DNA of 64,000 nt from Algoriphagus sp. (GTDB taxonomy: Bacteria; Bacteroidota; Bacteroidia; Cytophagales; Cyclobacteriaceae). Shown one piece after another: positions 47,458 to 55,829 of the stretch. The first letter of the stretch is position 1; the number at the start of each line of letters is the position of its first letter. The stretch is from contig JAQSDM010000005.1 in the NCBI GenBank assembly GCA_029945945.1, forward strand, positions 620,001 to 684,000, read 5' to 3'. Made by a program: the position numbers and the translations under genes. Below the pieces are notes generated by a model. It was not told where the DNA came from. It did not search any database and saw nothing but the letters and a program-made list of their open reading frames with translations.

Positions 47458-48267
47458 CTAAACCCTTTTTCCCAATCCCTGATTTAAATATTCCACCGCA
47501 GCCTCAATCAATTTCCCGTGACCAACAGGAAGTGAGACGGATTTGAGATGTGGAATTTTGGTGCTGAATGGCTTGAGGTTTTCTGCGGTGACCATTTTGT
47601 CAAACTTCCCGGTGAAAAGTGTAATCGGAGTTTTCACTTTTCTGGCCAATTGAATGATGCTTCCCAAAGACAGCTGAATATCCCCAAAAACCTTCCAGGT
47701 GAGATATACCTGAGCCCGCTTGGATCGTGTTTGCATTTGGGTTTTTACAAATTTAATCAGGCTGGTTTCTAAAATTCCTACGGAATGAAGCCCTTCCATG
47801 ATTCCGAAAAATCGCTGAGGTTTAAAAACCACCCTTTTGAAAAATGGATGAAAATAACTTGGATAGCTGTTCAGATTGTAAAATATTCCGGTTTTGATTC
47901 CGTCTGGGGCAAGTAAAATCAAGCTCTTTACCTTTTCAGGGAAAAGCTCATAAGTGAGCAATGAGAACTTTCCTCCCATGCTGTAACCCACTATATGGAA
48001 GTCGGTGAAGCCTTCCTGAGACAAAATCTCGTGAACAATTTTGCTCCAAATAACTTTAGTTAATAAAACTGAAGAATCGTGCCACGAACTCTTCCCGTGG
48101 AGGAACATGTCAAAAAATAAAAAGCGTTGTCCAGGTTGAATTAGGCTTGCGAAAGGCATCATGTCCAGGTGGGTTTGTCCGAAACCATGAAAAACCAGAA
48201 AGACCTCTGGTCCGTCGCCCATTTGCTCAAAAAATAACCTGCCCCAGGGAGTTTCCAGTGTGCTCAT
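47458..48267 (-). CDS. alpha/beta hydrolase
   Basis: A 269-residue serine hydrolase. Motifs are the oxyanion strand FLVFHGFGQTHLDMMPF, the nucleophile elbow GYSMGGKF (Ser96), the acid region TLFTGKFDKMVT and the His in LPVGHGKLIEA. There is no signal peptide. It resembles the large family with esterase, lactonase and MenH-like members and cannot be specified further. It diverges from the TetR gene, sharing a 225-base intergenic region that contains the TetR operator, so it might also be under TetR control, although the operator lies closer to the other gene. Confidence 0.88.
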   Translation of the reverse strand: MSTLETPWGRLFFEQMGDGPEVFLVFHGFGQTHLDMMPFASLIQPGQRFLFFDMFLHGKSSWHDSSVLLTKVIWSKIVHEILSQEGFTDFHIVGYSMGGKFSLLTYELFPEKVKSLILLAPDGIKTGIFYNLNSYPSYFHPFFKRVVFKPQRFFGIMEGLHSVGILETSLIKFVKTQMQTRSKRAQVYLTWKVFGDIQLSLGSIIQLARKVKTPITLFTGKFDKMVTAENLKPFSTKIPHLKSVSLPVGHGKLIEAAVEYLNQGLGKRV

Positions 48268-48430
48268 TTAGCGTAAAAATTTCATTTAAAATTAGTTAGA
48301 ATCCCCAAGAAAAGCTTTTGGAAATATGGCTGAGACAAATGATTTTCTTTAAATGTCCTTTTAGATCTTGAAAATGTTCTGTATAGGATTTTTAATCGCG
48401 ATAATACAAAATTTTATACCTCAAAAAACC

Positions 48431-48462
48431 ACGGAAACTTTGTGACTTCTGAAAGTTTCCGT
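48431..48462. promoter_or_regulatory. TetR-type operator (inverted repeat)
   Basis: A perfect 11-base inverted repeat ACGGAAACTTT (48431-48441) / AAAGTTTCCGT (48452-48462) has a 10-base centre. It lies 31 bases before the TetR start codon and covers the promoter's -33 region up to its -7 region. Size and placement fit an autoregulatory operator. Confidence 0.75.
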
Positions 48463-48469
48463 AGTTTTG
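48439..48469 (+). promoter_or_regulatory. Bacteroidota promoter of the tetR-tolC-RND operon
   Basis: TTTG at 48439-48442, 19 bases, then TAGTTTTG at 48462-48469 matches the TTTG-N19-TAnnTTTG consensus exactly. The start would be near 48476, with a 17-base leader to the ATG at 48493. It overlaps the inverted repeat at 48431-48462. Confidence 0.75.
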
Positions 48470-48492
48470 TCCCGCCCAAAAAAGAGGAGAAG

Positions 48493-49098
48493 ATGAAAAG
48501 TAAGATTTTGGAGATAGCGATTGAGCAGTTTAGCCGATATGGTGTCCGAACGGTCACCATGGAGGACATTGCCCGGCTGGCTGGTATATCTAAAAAGACT
48601 ATATACCAGGAGTTCAAGGATAAGAAGGATTTGGTGAAAGAGACTTTCGCCAATGTTCTTGAAGAAGACAGAGAAAAGATGCGCTACATCATGGAGCATG
48701 AGGATGGTGTGATCGAGCACTTGGTCAAGGCTTCCAAAATGATGCGGGAGCGATTGGCCAACATGAATCCGATGGTGATTCTGGAGATTCAGCGACATTT
48801 CCCGGAAGCCTGGGTTCAGTTTGAAACCTTCAAGGAGGAGTTCGTGATGAATGATTTGGTGAATGTCATGGAAAGAGGGAAATCCCTGGGTTATTTCCGG
48901 GCCGAAATCGACTCAAATATCTTAGCAAGACTTCGTGTAAATCAGATTTCATCGTGTTTTGATCCTGCAAATTTTGATTTGAAAGGATATGATATTCTCG
49001 AATTGCAACTCGAAATGATGGACCATTTCCTTCATGGGATTTTTACAGAAAAAGGGCGAACAGCCTACAATCAACAAAAAGCCACACAAGAAATTTAA
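48493..49098 (+). CDS. TetR/AcrR-family transcriptional repressor
   Basis: A 201-residue DNA-binding repressor. The N-terminal helix-turn-helix is typical: ILEIAIEQFSRYGVRTVTME, then DIARLAGISKKTIYQEFKDK. The C-terminal helical domain is the presumed ligand pocket. The frame is open upstream to a GTG at 48442, but that codon lies inside the operator and before the promoter's -7 element; the ATG at 48493 is preceded by a purine-rich AGAGGAGAAG. It is the first gene of an operon with tolC-like, adaptor and RND genes (stop overlaps the next start), and probably represses itself and the pump until an effector binds. Confidence 0.92.
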   Translation: MKSKILEIAIEQFSRYGVRTVTMEDIARLAGISKKTIYQEFKDKKDLVKETFANVLEEDREKMRYIMEHEDGVIEHLVKASKMMRERLANMNPMVILEIQRHFPEAWVQFETFKEEFVMNDLVNVMERGKSLGYFRAEIDSNILARLRVNQISSCFDPANFDLKGYDILELQLEMMDHFLHGIFTEKGRTAYNQQKATQEI

Positions 49099-50465
49099 TG
49101 AGAGTGATGAAAAACTACCTTTTAATCCTTTTTACATTTTTCCTTTCCTTATCCAAGCTTTCCGCTCAGGAAGTAGTGGAACTCAATCTTAGGGAGTCAC
49201 TTACTTATGCATTGGAGAATAATGTAAATGCGAAAAACGCACGCCTTGAAACATTGATTTCCAAGGCGACTGTGAAGGAAACTACAGCAACGGGTTTGCC
49301 CCAAATCACAGGAGCAGTCAACCTTAACTACAATCCTTCGATTCCGGTGATATTTTTGCCGAATCAACCTCCTTTCGGAGATCCTACCAATCCCTCAGAT
49401 GTGATTCCGGCGAGATTCGGTGTCAGCTATCAGAGTGGGGTGGCAGTGAATGTCACTCAGATGATTTTTGATGGATCCTTTTTTGTAGGCTTGCGGGCAG
49501 CAAAAACGTATCAGGCATTAACTCAATTGGATGTGGTAAAAGCTGAAAACGATATAATTGAAAATGTGAAAAAAGCATTTTTTGGAGTGTTGGTGAATCA
49601 GGAACGGATCAGACTGGCAACTGCGAACTTATCCAGAATCGACTCATTGTTATCTGAAACCAAATCAACTTTCGACGCAGGTTTTGCCGAAAAAATCGAC
49701 GTATCCAGAATCCAGGTTCAGAGAAATAATACCTACACACAATTGGAGAGAAGTAAAACAGCTTATGAAATCAGTAAGCAATTGCTGAAGCTTCAAATGG
49801 GTCTTCCTCCTCATTATGATGTCAACATCACAGAGACGCTTGGCGAACTTAATCCTGAAGAGGAATTGCTTGGAATCCTGGAAATGGAAGGAATCAATCG
49901 GGTTGAAATTGATCAGTTGAATACCAATCTGGAATTGACAAACCTCGATCTGAAGTACAATACTGCTCAGTACATGCCTACAATCGATTTAAATGGATAT
50001 TTCCAGAGAACCGGAGCAGGTAACACGCTTAACACCGTTTATGATTCGGATAATTGGTTTTCAAGTTCATTGATAGGAGTGAGAATGGAGATTCCAATTT
50101 TCGACGGTTTGGCAAAAAGTGCAAGAATTCAGAAAAACAGACTTCAACTGAATCAGCTCGAAAATCAGAAAATCTTCCTTGATGATAACATAGCTCTTGA
50201 AATATATGAGGCAAGGACCAGTTTGAAAAACGATCTGAATATCCTTGATGTGCAGCGGGAAAACATGGCTCTTGCCCAGGAAGTTTTTGATATGGCAAAA
50301 ATCAAATACAACGAAGGGGTAGGATCAAATTTCGAAGTAGTGGAAGCTGACGCGGCATTGATCGAAGCAGAAATCAATTTCCTTGCGGCACTTTATGATG
50401 GCCTGATTGCTAAGGTTGATCTCGAAAAGGCCCTCGGAATATTAAAAACCAATATAGATAACTAA
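49098..50465 (+). CDS. TolC-family outer-membrane efflux channel
   Basis: A 455-residue outer-membrane factor. The start codon overlaps the TetR stop (TAATG); a second ATG at 49107 gives an even neater signal peptide (KNYLLILFTFFLSLSKLSAQ). The two halves of the TolC fold are visible: ESLTYALENNVNAKNARLET and FDAGFAEKIDVSRIQVQRNN in the first, and AQEVFDMAKIKYNEGVGSNF with EVVEADAALIEAEINFLAAL in the second. It supplies the outer-membrane channel for the RND pump encoded downstream. Confidence 0.95.
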   Translation: MRVMKNYLLILFTFFLSLSKLSAQEVVELNLRESLTYALENNVNAKNARLETLISKATVKETTATGLPQITGAVNLNYNPSIPVIFLPNQPPFGDPTNPSDVIPARFGVSYQSGVAVNVTQMIFDGSFFVGLRAAKTYQALTQLDVVKAENDIIENVKKAFFGVLVNQERIRLATANLSRIDSLLSETKSTFDAGFAEKIDVSRIQVQRNNTYTQLERSKTAYEISKQLLKLQMGLPPHYDVNITETLGELNPEEELLGILEMEGINRVEIDQLNTNLELTNLDLKYNTAQYMPTIDLNGYFQRTGAGNTLNTVYDSDNWFSSSLIGVRMEIPIFDGLAKSARIQKNRLQLNQLENQKIFLDDNIALEIYEARTSLKNDLNILDVQRENMALAQEVFDMAKIKYNEGVGSNFEVVEADAALIEAEINFLAALYDGLIAKVDLEKALGILKTNIDN

Positions 50466-50592
50466 ACCAACTAGTATTTCCCTTTTGGGAATCAACCCAC
50501 CAAACCAAAAGAAATCCACCTGAATTTCACTCAGTTTTTACTGAGACAGAAGCCTTTGGAGATTTTAATCAATCAAGAAAAAAAACCGAGAA

Positions 50593-51732
50593 ATGAAACC
50601 GACACTTAAATTTTTACCACTGTACCTGGTCGTTCTTTTTGCATATAGCTGTAGTTCCGGCCCGGGAGAGGGGCTTGATGCAAAGAAGGCTGAATTAGAA
50701 AAGCTAAAAACTCAATCCAACGAATTAGCTGAGTCCATTAAAGAATTGGAAACTGAGATTGCCGCTTTAGATCCCGAGTTTGCAAAATTGGGACAAAAAA
50801 CAATCCTGATCACTACTGCCAATGCACGTAAAGGCAACTTTGAGCATTTTGTGGAAGTGACCGGTTCTGTACTTTCCAAAAAGAATGTGAGCATAAGTGC
50901 CGAAGCTTCCGGACTTGTCCTTGAGGTTCCGGCTGTAGAAGGCATGAGAGCCAAAAAAGGTCAGGTGCTTGCCCGAATCAATGCCGAATCTATTCAAAGA
51001 AATATTGATGAGCTTCAAAACTCCCTGGATTTGGCAACTACGCTTTTTGAAAAACAGGAGCGACTTTGGAAGCAGCAGATCGGAACAGAAGTCCAGTATC
51101 TGGAAGCGAAAAACAGAAAGGAAGGTCTCGAAAGAAGTCTTAAAACCTTGAAGACTCAACTTGACAAAGGTGTTATTCGTGCGCCATTTGACGGAACAGT
51201 GGAGACAGTTCAGGTGAGAACAGGAGAGTTGGTACAGCCGGGAATGGCGATGTTTCAATTTGTCGGCGAAAGCGACCTCTTCATTGAAGCTGATATTTCT
51301 GAGTCTTATATCGGTGTGATGGCTAAAGGAGACTCGGTTGACGTTAATTTCCCTTCCCTTAATCAGGATTTCAAAACAAAGGTTTCGGCTATCGGATCAA
51401 TCATCAATCCAAACAACAGAACATTTAAAGTCGAAGTATTCCTTCCCCGAATGCAAAATCTGAAGCCAAATATGATTGCAGTTTTAAGAATCAAGGATTA
51501 TGAAAATAAAGATGGGGTAGTGGTACCTAGTCACTTGATCCTGAGTGATAACAAAGGGGATTACTTATTCATAGTTACCGATAATGTCGCTAAGAAAACG
51601 TACGTGAAGAGAGGCAAAACTTTTGGAGACGAATCTGAGATTATGGAAGGTCTTGCCGGAACTGAGGTTTTGGTGGACAAAGGCTTCCGTGAAGTCGGTG
51701 ATAATTTTAATGTGAACATTTCGCAGTTGTAA
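50593..51732 (+). CDS. RND efflux periplasmic adaptor lipoprotein
   Basis: Connects the RND permease to the TolC-like channel. The 379-residue protein has a lipobox with Cys20 (FAYSC), an unusual N-terminal coiled coil at about 27-58 (KKAELEKLKTQSNELAESIK), then the barrel-sandwich halves (EASGLVLEVPAVEGMRAKKG and VIRAPFDGTVETVQVRTGEL), a hairpin, and a beta-barrel (FIEADISESYIGVMAKGDSV). It is 127 bases after the channel gene and four bases before the permease, so one operon. The extra coiled coil distinguishes it from the adaptor at 2917-4056. Confidence 0.94.
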   Translation: MKPTLKFLPLYLVVLFAYSCSSGPGEGLDAKKAELEKLKTQSNELAESIKELETEIAALDPEFAKLGQKTILITTANARKGNFEHFVEVTGSVLSKKNVSISAEASGLVLEVPAVEGMRAKKGQVLARINAESIQRNIDELQNSLDLATTLFEKQERLWKQQIGTEVQYLEAKNRKEGLERSLKTLKTQLDKGVIRAPFDGTVETVQVRTGELVQPGMAMFQFVGESDLFIEADISESYIGVMAKGDSVDVNFPSLNQDFKTKVSAIGSIINPNNRTFKVEVFLPRMQNLKPNMIAVLRIKDYENKDGVVVPSHLILSDNKGDYLFIVTDNVAKKTYVKRGKTFGDESEIMEGLAGTEVLVDKGFREVGDNFNVNISQL

Positions 51733-51736
51733 GATC

Positions 51737-54700
51737 ATGGCTGAAAAAGAAAAGTCAAAAACCATCCGTGAGTTTGGATTGTCCAGTTTCAGTGTGGACA
51801 ATGCTACCTCAGTGGTTATCGTCACCCTGATCATTACAGTAATGGGATTGGGAGCTTATCGCTCTATGCCGAAGGAGAGTTTTCCTGAGATTGTAATTCC
51901 AACCGTATATATCGGTACTCCTTATCCAGGTAACTCACCGGTGGATATGGAAAACCTGATTTCACGTCCGATTGAAAAGGAATTGAAATCACTAAATGAT
52001 GTGAAAGATATCAAATCAACTTCTGTTCAGGATTTTTCCTCTATCGTGGTTGAGTTCAATCCCGGAATTGAAATCGCAAAAGCCATTCAGGATGTAAAGG
52101 ATGCCGTGGATCGGGCGAAAAGTGAATTGCCTTCTGATTTGGATCAGGAACCGAATGTGGTAGAGATCAATACCGCTGATTTCCCCATCATGAACGTGAA
52201 TATTTCAGGAGATTATTCGGATACGGAACTGAAAAAATTCGGGGAATATCTGGAGGATAAAATCGAAAAGCTTCCTGAAATTTCTCAAGCAGACCTTGCA
52301 GGAACCGTAGAGCGTGAGATTCAAATCAATGCTGATCCCTATAAAATGGAGGCAGTTGGTGTCAACTTCAGTGATATTTCGGGCGCGATCAATTCGGAAA
52401 ACCTGACTGTTTCGGGAGGTACTATCCGAACTGGTGAGTTTCAGAGAACACTTCGGATCGATGGTGAACTGACCAATCCTATGCAGCTGCTCGACCTGAT
52501 TGTGAAGACAGATAATCAGAAGATCGTCTATCTCCGTGATGTGGCTGAGATCAAGGATACCTATAAAGAGAGATCTACCTACGCCAGAAATAAAAATCTG
52601 CCTGTAGTGACAATCAACGTAGTAAAAAGAAGCGGCGAAAACTTGCTGGATGCTGCAGACAGAATCCGAGAAATCATTGACGAGGCAAAAGCTGAAAGAT
52701 TACCGGCTGATTTGGAAATCGCAATCACGAACGATCAGTCTAAGCAGACTCGTTTGCAGGTAAGTGATCTGGAAAACTCCATCATTTTCGGAATAATCCT
52801 GGTTGTTTTGGTGTTGATGTTTTTCCTTGGGTTTAGAAATGCACTTTTCGTGGGATCGGCTATTCCGCTTTCCATGTTTATATCTTTCCTGATTCTGAAT
52901 TCCTTCGGAATCACGCTAAACCTGATGGTTCTATTCTCTCTGATTCTCGCGCTGGGTATGCTCGTGGACAACGGAATCGTAGTAGTGGAGAATATATATC
53001 GCCTCATGTCAGAAGGCAAGGATCCGATTGAGGCTGCCAAAGAGGGAGTGGGAGAAGTGGCCTGGCCGATTATTACTTCTACTCTGACAACCTTAGCGGC
53101 ATTTTTACCATTGGCTTTCTGGCAGGATACCATCGGGGAGTTTATGAAATTCCTTCCGATCACCTTGATTATTGTACTTTCTGCTTCGCTTTTTGTCGCA
53201 TTGGTAATTAATCCTGTGATGACCTCGCTCTTCATGAAAGTGGATGATGTGACCAAAGAAAAGCCAAAACAAAAATCAATAATCGTTTCTGGTTCTTTCC
53301 TGGTACTTGCTACGATTTTCTACCTGGCAGGTTGGAATATTATGGGTTCGCTCTCATTAATAACTTCAGTCTTTATCCTGATAAACATTTTCTTTTTGCG
53401 AAAGGCAATTGCCTGGTTTCAGAATGTTCTCCTTGTCAAAATGGAGAATGCCTATGAGTCAACGTTGCAATATGCATTAGCAGGAAGGAGACCTTACATG
53501 TTTCTCGGAGCGACAGTTTTATTGCTTTTTCTTTCACTGGGATTGTTGGTTGTCAGAGCCCCGAAAATTCTTTTCTTCCCGGACAATCAGCCTCAGCTGG
53601 TGAATGTCTTTGTGGAATTCCCGATTGGAACAGACATCGAAGCAACGAATAAGTTTGTCGATGGTATGGAGGATGAGTTGATGGTCTCATTGGAACCTTA
53701 CAACAATATCATTGAATCAGTAATCAGCCAGATAGGTGAAGGAACAGGAGATCCGACGGAGGGTCCAAGCAATCAGGCTACTCCAAACAAAGCAAAAATC
53801 ACGATTGGTTTTGTGGATTACATAGACCGCCAGGGAATCAATACCAATGGTGCCATGGAAGTAATCCGCGACTTGGTAGTCAAATATCCGGGAGTTTTGA
53901 TCACCGTAGATAAGCAGCGAAATGGTCCGCCTGTCGGAAAGGCCGTGAATATTGAGTTTGTTGGTGAAAACTATGAGCAATTAATTGACTTCGTGAATGA
54001 AACTCAAGAATACCTGAATAATCAAAATATTGCTGGAATTGAAGAATTGAAAACTGACCTTTCACTGGGAAGTCCTGAAGTGATCTTGGATATCGATCGG
54101 GAAAAAGCCAGAAGATTCGGACTTTCAACCTCAACGATTGCAACTGAGCTCAGGACATCTTTATTCGGACTGGAAGTTTCCAAATACAAGGAAGGTGAGG
54201 ATGATTATCCAATCCAGTTGAGATTGGATGAAAAATATCGATATGATATCAATACTCTAATCAATAAGAAAATTGGTTTCCGGGATAAATTTGGAGATAA
54301 GAGAGAGGTGCCTATTTCGGCAGTTGCCAATGTCCAATACGGATCTACTTACGGATCTGTGAAAAGAAAGGATCTTGAAAAAGCAATCACAGTTTTCTCC
54401 AACGTGTTGGATGGTTACAATCCCACTGAAATCAACCAGAAAATTCAAGACGTAATGGTGAATTATCCTGTTCCGGATGGCATCACTGTGAAATTCACAG
54501 GTGAGCAAGAAGAGCAAGCTAAGTCAATGGCGTTCCTTGTAAATGCTTTGTATGTTGCACTCGCTATGATCTTCCTGATTATCGTGGCTCAGTTTAATTC
54601 AGTAGTGACACCTTTGATCATCATGGCTTCTGTGGTGCTGAGTACGATCGGGGTATTCCTTGGTTTGGTGATATTCAACATGGATTTCGTGGTGATCATG

Positions 54701-55141
54701 ACCGGTATCGGTATTATCTCGCTCGCAGGAGTAGTGGTGAATAACGCGATCGTTTTGATTGATTATACCAACTTGGTTCGTGAGCGAAAAAGAGAAGATA
54801 TGGGTACAAAAAAGGGAGAATATCTTTCACTTCCGGATTTGATGAACAGTATTGTGGAGGCAGGTAAGACCAGACTTCGTCCGGTGTTGCTTACCGCGAT
54901 CACGACGGTGTTGGGTTTGGTGCCGTTGGCGATCGGCATGAACATTAATTTTGCTACTTTATTAAGTTCTTTTGACCCTCAGTTTTACGTGGGAGGGGAT
55001 AATGCAAATTTCTGGGGTCCGATGGCCTGGACAGTAATATTTGGGCTAACCTTTGCAACTTTCCTTACGTTAGTCATCGTACCAGTCATGTATTTGTTAG
55101 CTGATAAAGTCAATATGAAGCTGCGCAAAATTAAATCATGA
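51737..55141 (+). CDS. RND efflux permease, HAE1/AcrB family
   Basis: A 1134-residue proton-driven exporter with 12 helices and two large periplasmic loops. Marker motifs are the N-terminal FPEIVIPTVYIGTPYPGNSP, TM4 LALGMLVDNGIVVVENIYRL, and the second-half VVNNAIVLIDYTNLV. In TM4 the AcrB Asp407-Asp408 pair is Asp-Asn, while the first pump in this window keeps both Asp. Near 500-560 extra hydrophobic residues lengthen the central loop region. It ends the tetR operon, and a terminator follows at 55172. Substrates are unknown. Confidence 0.95.
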   Translation: MAEKEKSKTIREFGLSSFSVDNATSVVIVTLIITVMGLGAYRSMPKESFPEIVIPTVYIGTPYPGNSPVDMENLISRPIEKELKSLNDVKDIKSTSVQDFSSIVVEFNPGIEIAKAIQDVKDAVDRAKSELPSDLDQEPNVVEINTADFPIMNVNISGDYSDTELKKFGEYLEDKIEKLPEISQADLAGTVEREIQINADPYKMEAVGVNFSDISGAINSENLTVSGGTIRTGEFQRTLRIDGELTNPMQLLDLIVKTDNQKIVYLRDVAEIKDTYKERSTYARNKNLPVVTINVVKRSGENLLDAADRIREIIDEAKAERLPADLEIAITNDQSKQTRLQVSDLENSIIFGIILVVLVLMFFLGFRNALFVGSAIPLSMFISFLILNSFGITLNLMVLFSLILALGMLVDNGIVVVENIYRLMSEGKDPIEAAKEGVGEVAWPIITSTLTTLAAFLPLAFWQDTIGEFMKFLPITLIIVLSASLFVALVINPVMTSLFMKVDDVTKEKPKQKSIIVSGSFLVLATIFYLAGWNIMGSLSLITSVFILINIFFLRKAIAWFQNVLLVKMENAYESTLQYALAGRRPYMFLGATVLLLFLSLGLLVVRAPKILFFPDNQPQLVNVFVEFPIGTDIEATNKFVDGMEDELMVSLEPYNNIIESVISQIGEGTGDPTEGPSNQATPNKAKITIGFVDYIDRQGINTNGAMEVIRDLVVKYPGVLITVDKQRNGPPVGKAVNIEFVGENYEQLIDFVNETQEYLNNQNIAGIEELKTDLSLGSPEVILDIDREKARRFGLSTSTIATELRTSLFGLEVSKYKEGEDDYPIQLRLDEKYRYDINTLINKKIGFRDKFGDKREVPISAVANVQYGSTYGSVKRKDLEKAITVFSNVLDGYNPTEINQKIQDVMVNYPVPDGITVKFTGEQEEQAKSMAFLVNALYVALAMIFLIIVAQFNSVVTPLIIMASVVLSTIGVFLGLVIFNMDFVVIMTGIGIISLAGVVVNNAIVLIDYTNLVRERKREDMGTKKGEYLSLPDLMNSIVEAGKTRLRPVLLTAITTVLGLVPLAIGMNINFATLLSSFDPQFYVGGDNANFWGPMAWTVIFGLTFATFLTLVIVPVMYLLADKVNMKLRKIKS

Positions 55142-55171
55142 TTGTTTTAAGGTTGGTGGTTTTTTTTGAAG

Positions 55172-55210
55172 AAACCTCCGGGACAATGTCCCGGGGGTTT
55201 TTCTCTTTTT
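55172..55210 (+). terminator. intrinsic terminator of the tetR-tolC-RND operon
   Basis: A 12-base stem, AAACCTCCGGGA (55172-55183) with TCCCGGGGGTTT (55189-55200), has one G-T position and a five-base loop, followed by TTCTCTTTTT. Confidence 0.85.
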
Positions 55211-55248
55211 AAGATAAATCAAACCTTCCCTTTCCCGATCGAAATCTG

Positions 55249-55256
55249 TACTTTTG
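55249..55256 (+). promoter_or_regulatory. -7 element (TACTTTTG) of the UpxY-like gene
   Basis: The sequence matches TAnnTTTG and lies 25 bases before the ATG at 55281. The -33 position holds only TTCC, so the promoter may be weak or need an activator. Confidence 0.45.
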
Positions 55257-55280
55257 CAATCTCAAAAGAGGTTAAAGTAG

Positions 55281-55796
55281 ATGGATGATTTTAAGTGGTA
55301 CGTGATGTACACAACTTCCCGGGCAGAGAAAAAAGTGGCAGAAAGACTCAGGGAAAGAGGTTGGGAGGTATATTTACCCCTTATTGAAGAGCTCAGGCAA
55401 TGGTCTGACCGGAAGAAAAAAGTAGAGCGCGCCCTCTTTAACGGGTACGTTTTCGTGAAGACAAATCGGAATAAGCTTTGGGAATGTTTGCAGGTACCGG
55501 GGGCGGTTAAGTTCGTTCACTTTTCCGGTCATCATGCCACAGTGAGAGAAGAAGAGTTGGAATTGATCCAGAGAATCCTTGCCACCGGTGTGGGAGTTGA
55601 GACAGACGGAAGTGAAATTGCTCCGGGGGAGAAAGTAAAAGTCCTTGGCGGCCCACTTCAGGATTTGGTGGGAGAGTGTATCGAAAAAGGAAATAAAGAT
55701 TACTTTCTGATTCGTATTCCGGGAATCTACCAAAATATGCTGGTCCAAATCCCACGAAAATTTTTACAGGTAGTTGAGAATGCTCCATCAAAATAA
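55281..55796 (+). CDS. NusG-like transcription antiterminator, UpxY family
   Basis: A 171-residue specialised NusG paralogue. The NGN domain begins WYVMYTTSRAEKKVAERLRE and continues WEVYLPLIEELRQWSDRKKK, ALFNGYVFVKTNRNKLWECL, VPGAVKFVHFSGHHATVREE. A KOW-type end follows (EIAPGEKVKVLGGPLQDLVG). In Bacteroides, UpxY proteins let RNA polymerase read through the leader of capsule operons encoded directly downstream. Here no polysaccharide locus follows: the gene is alone, ends at a terminator and faces a TIR gene. So it is an orphan whose target is elsewhere. Housekeeping NusG usually lies by secE and ribosomal genes, which are absent here. Confidence 0.88.
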   Translation: MDDFKWYVMYTTSRAEKKVAERLRERGWEVYLPLIEELRQWSDRKKKVERALFNGYVFVKTNRNKLWECLQVPGAVKFVHFSGHHATVREEELELIQRILATGVGVETDGSEIAPGEKVKVLGGPLQDLVGECIEKGNKDYFLIRIPGIYQNMLVQIPRKFLQVVENAPSK

Positions 55797-55802
55797 TAAA
55801 CT

Positions 55803-55829
55803 AAAAAGGCGGCCTTGGTCGCCCTTTTT
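55803..55829. terminator. bidirectional terminator between UpxY-like and TIR genes
   Basis: A G+C-rich hairpin (AAAAAGGCGGCC at 55803-55814 against GGTCGCCCTTTTT at 55817-55829, with a bulged C and one G-T pair) is flanked by A and T tracts, so it can serve both convergent genes. Its T run reaches into the TIR stop codon at 55828. Confidence 0.75.

Noticed and set aside
48442..48492. GTG start of the TetR regulator at 48442
   Set aside because: The codon lies inside the operator and upstream of the -7 element, so it would not be on the transcript.
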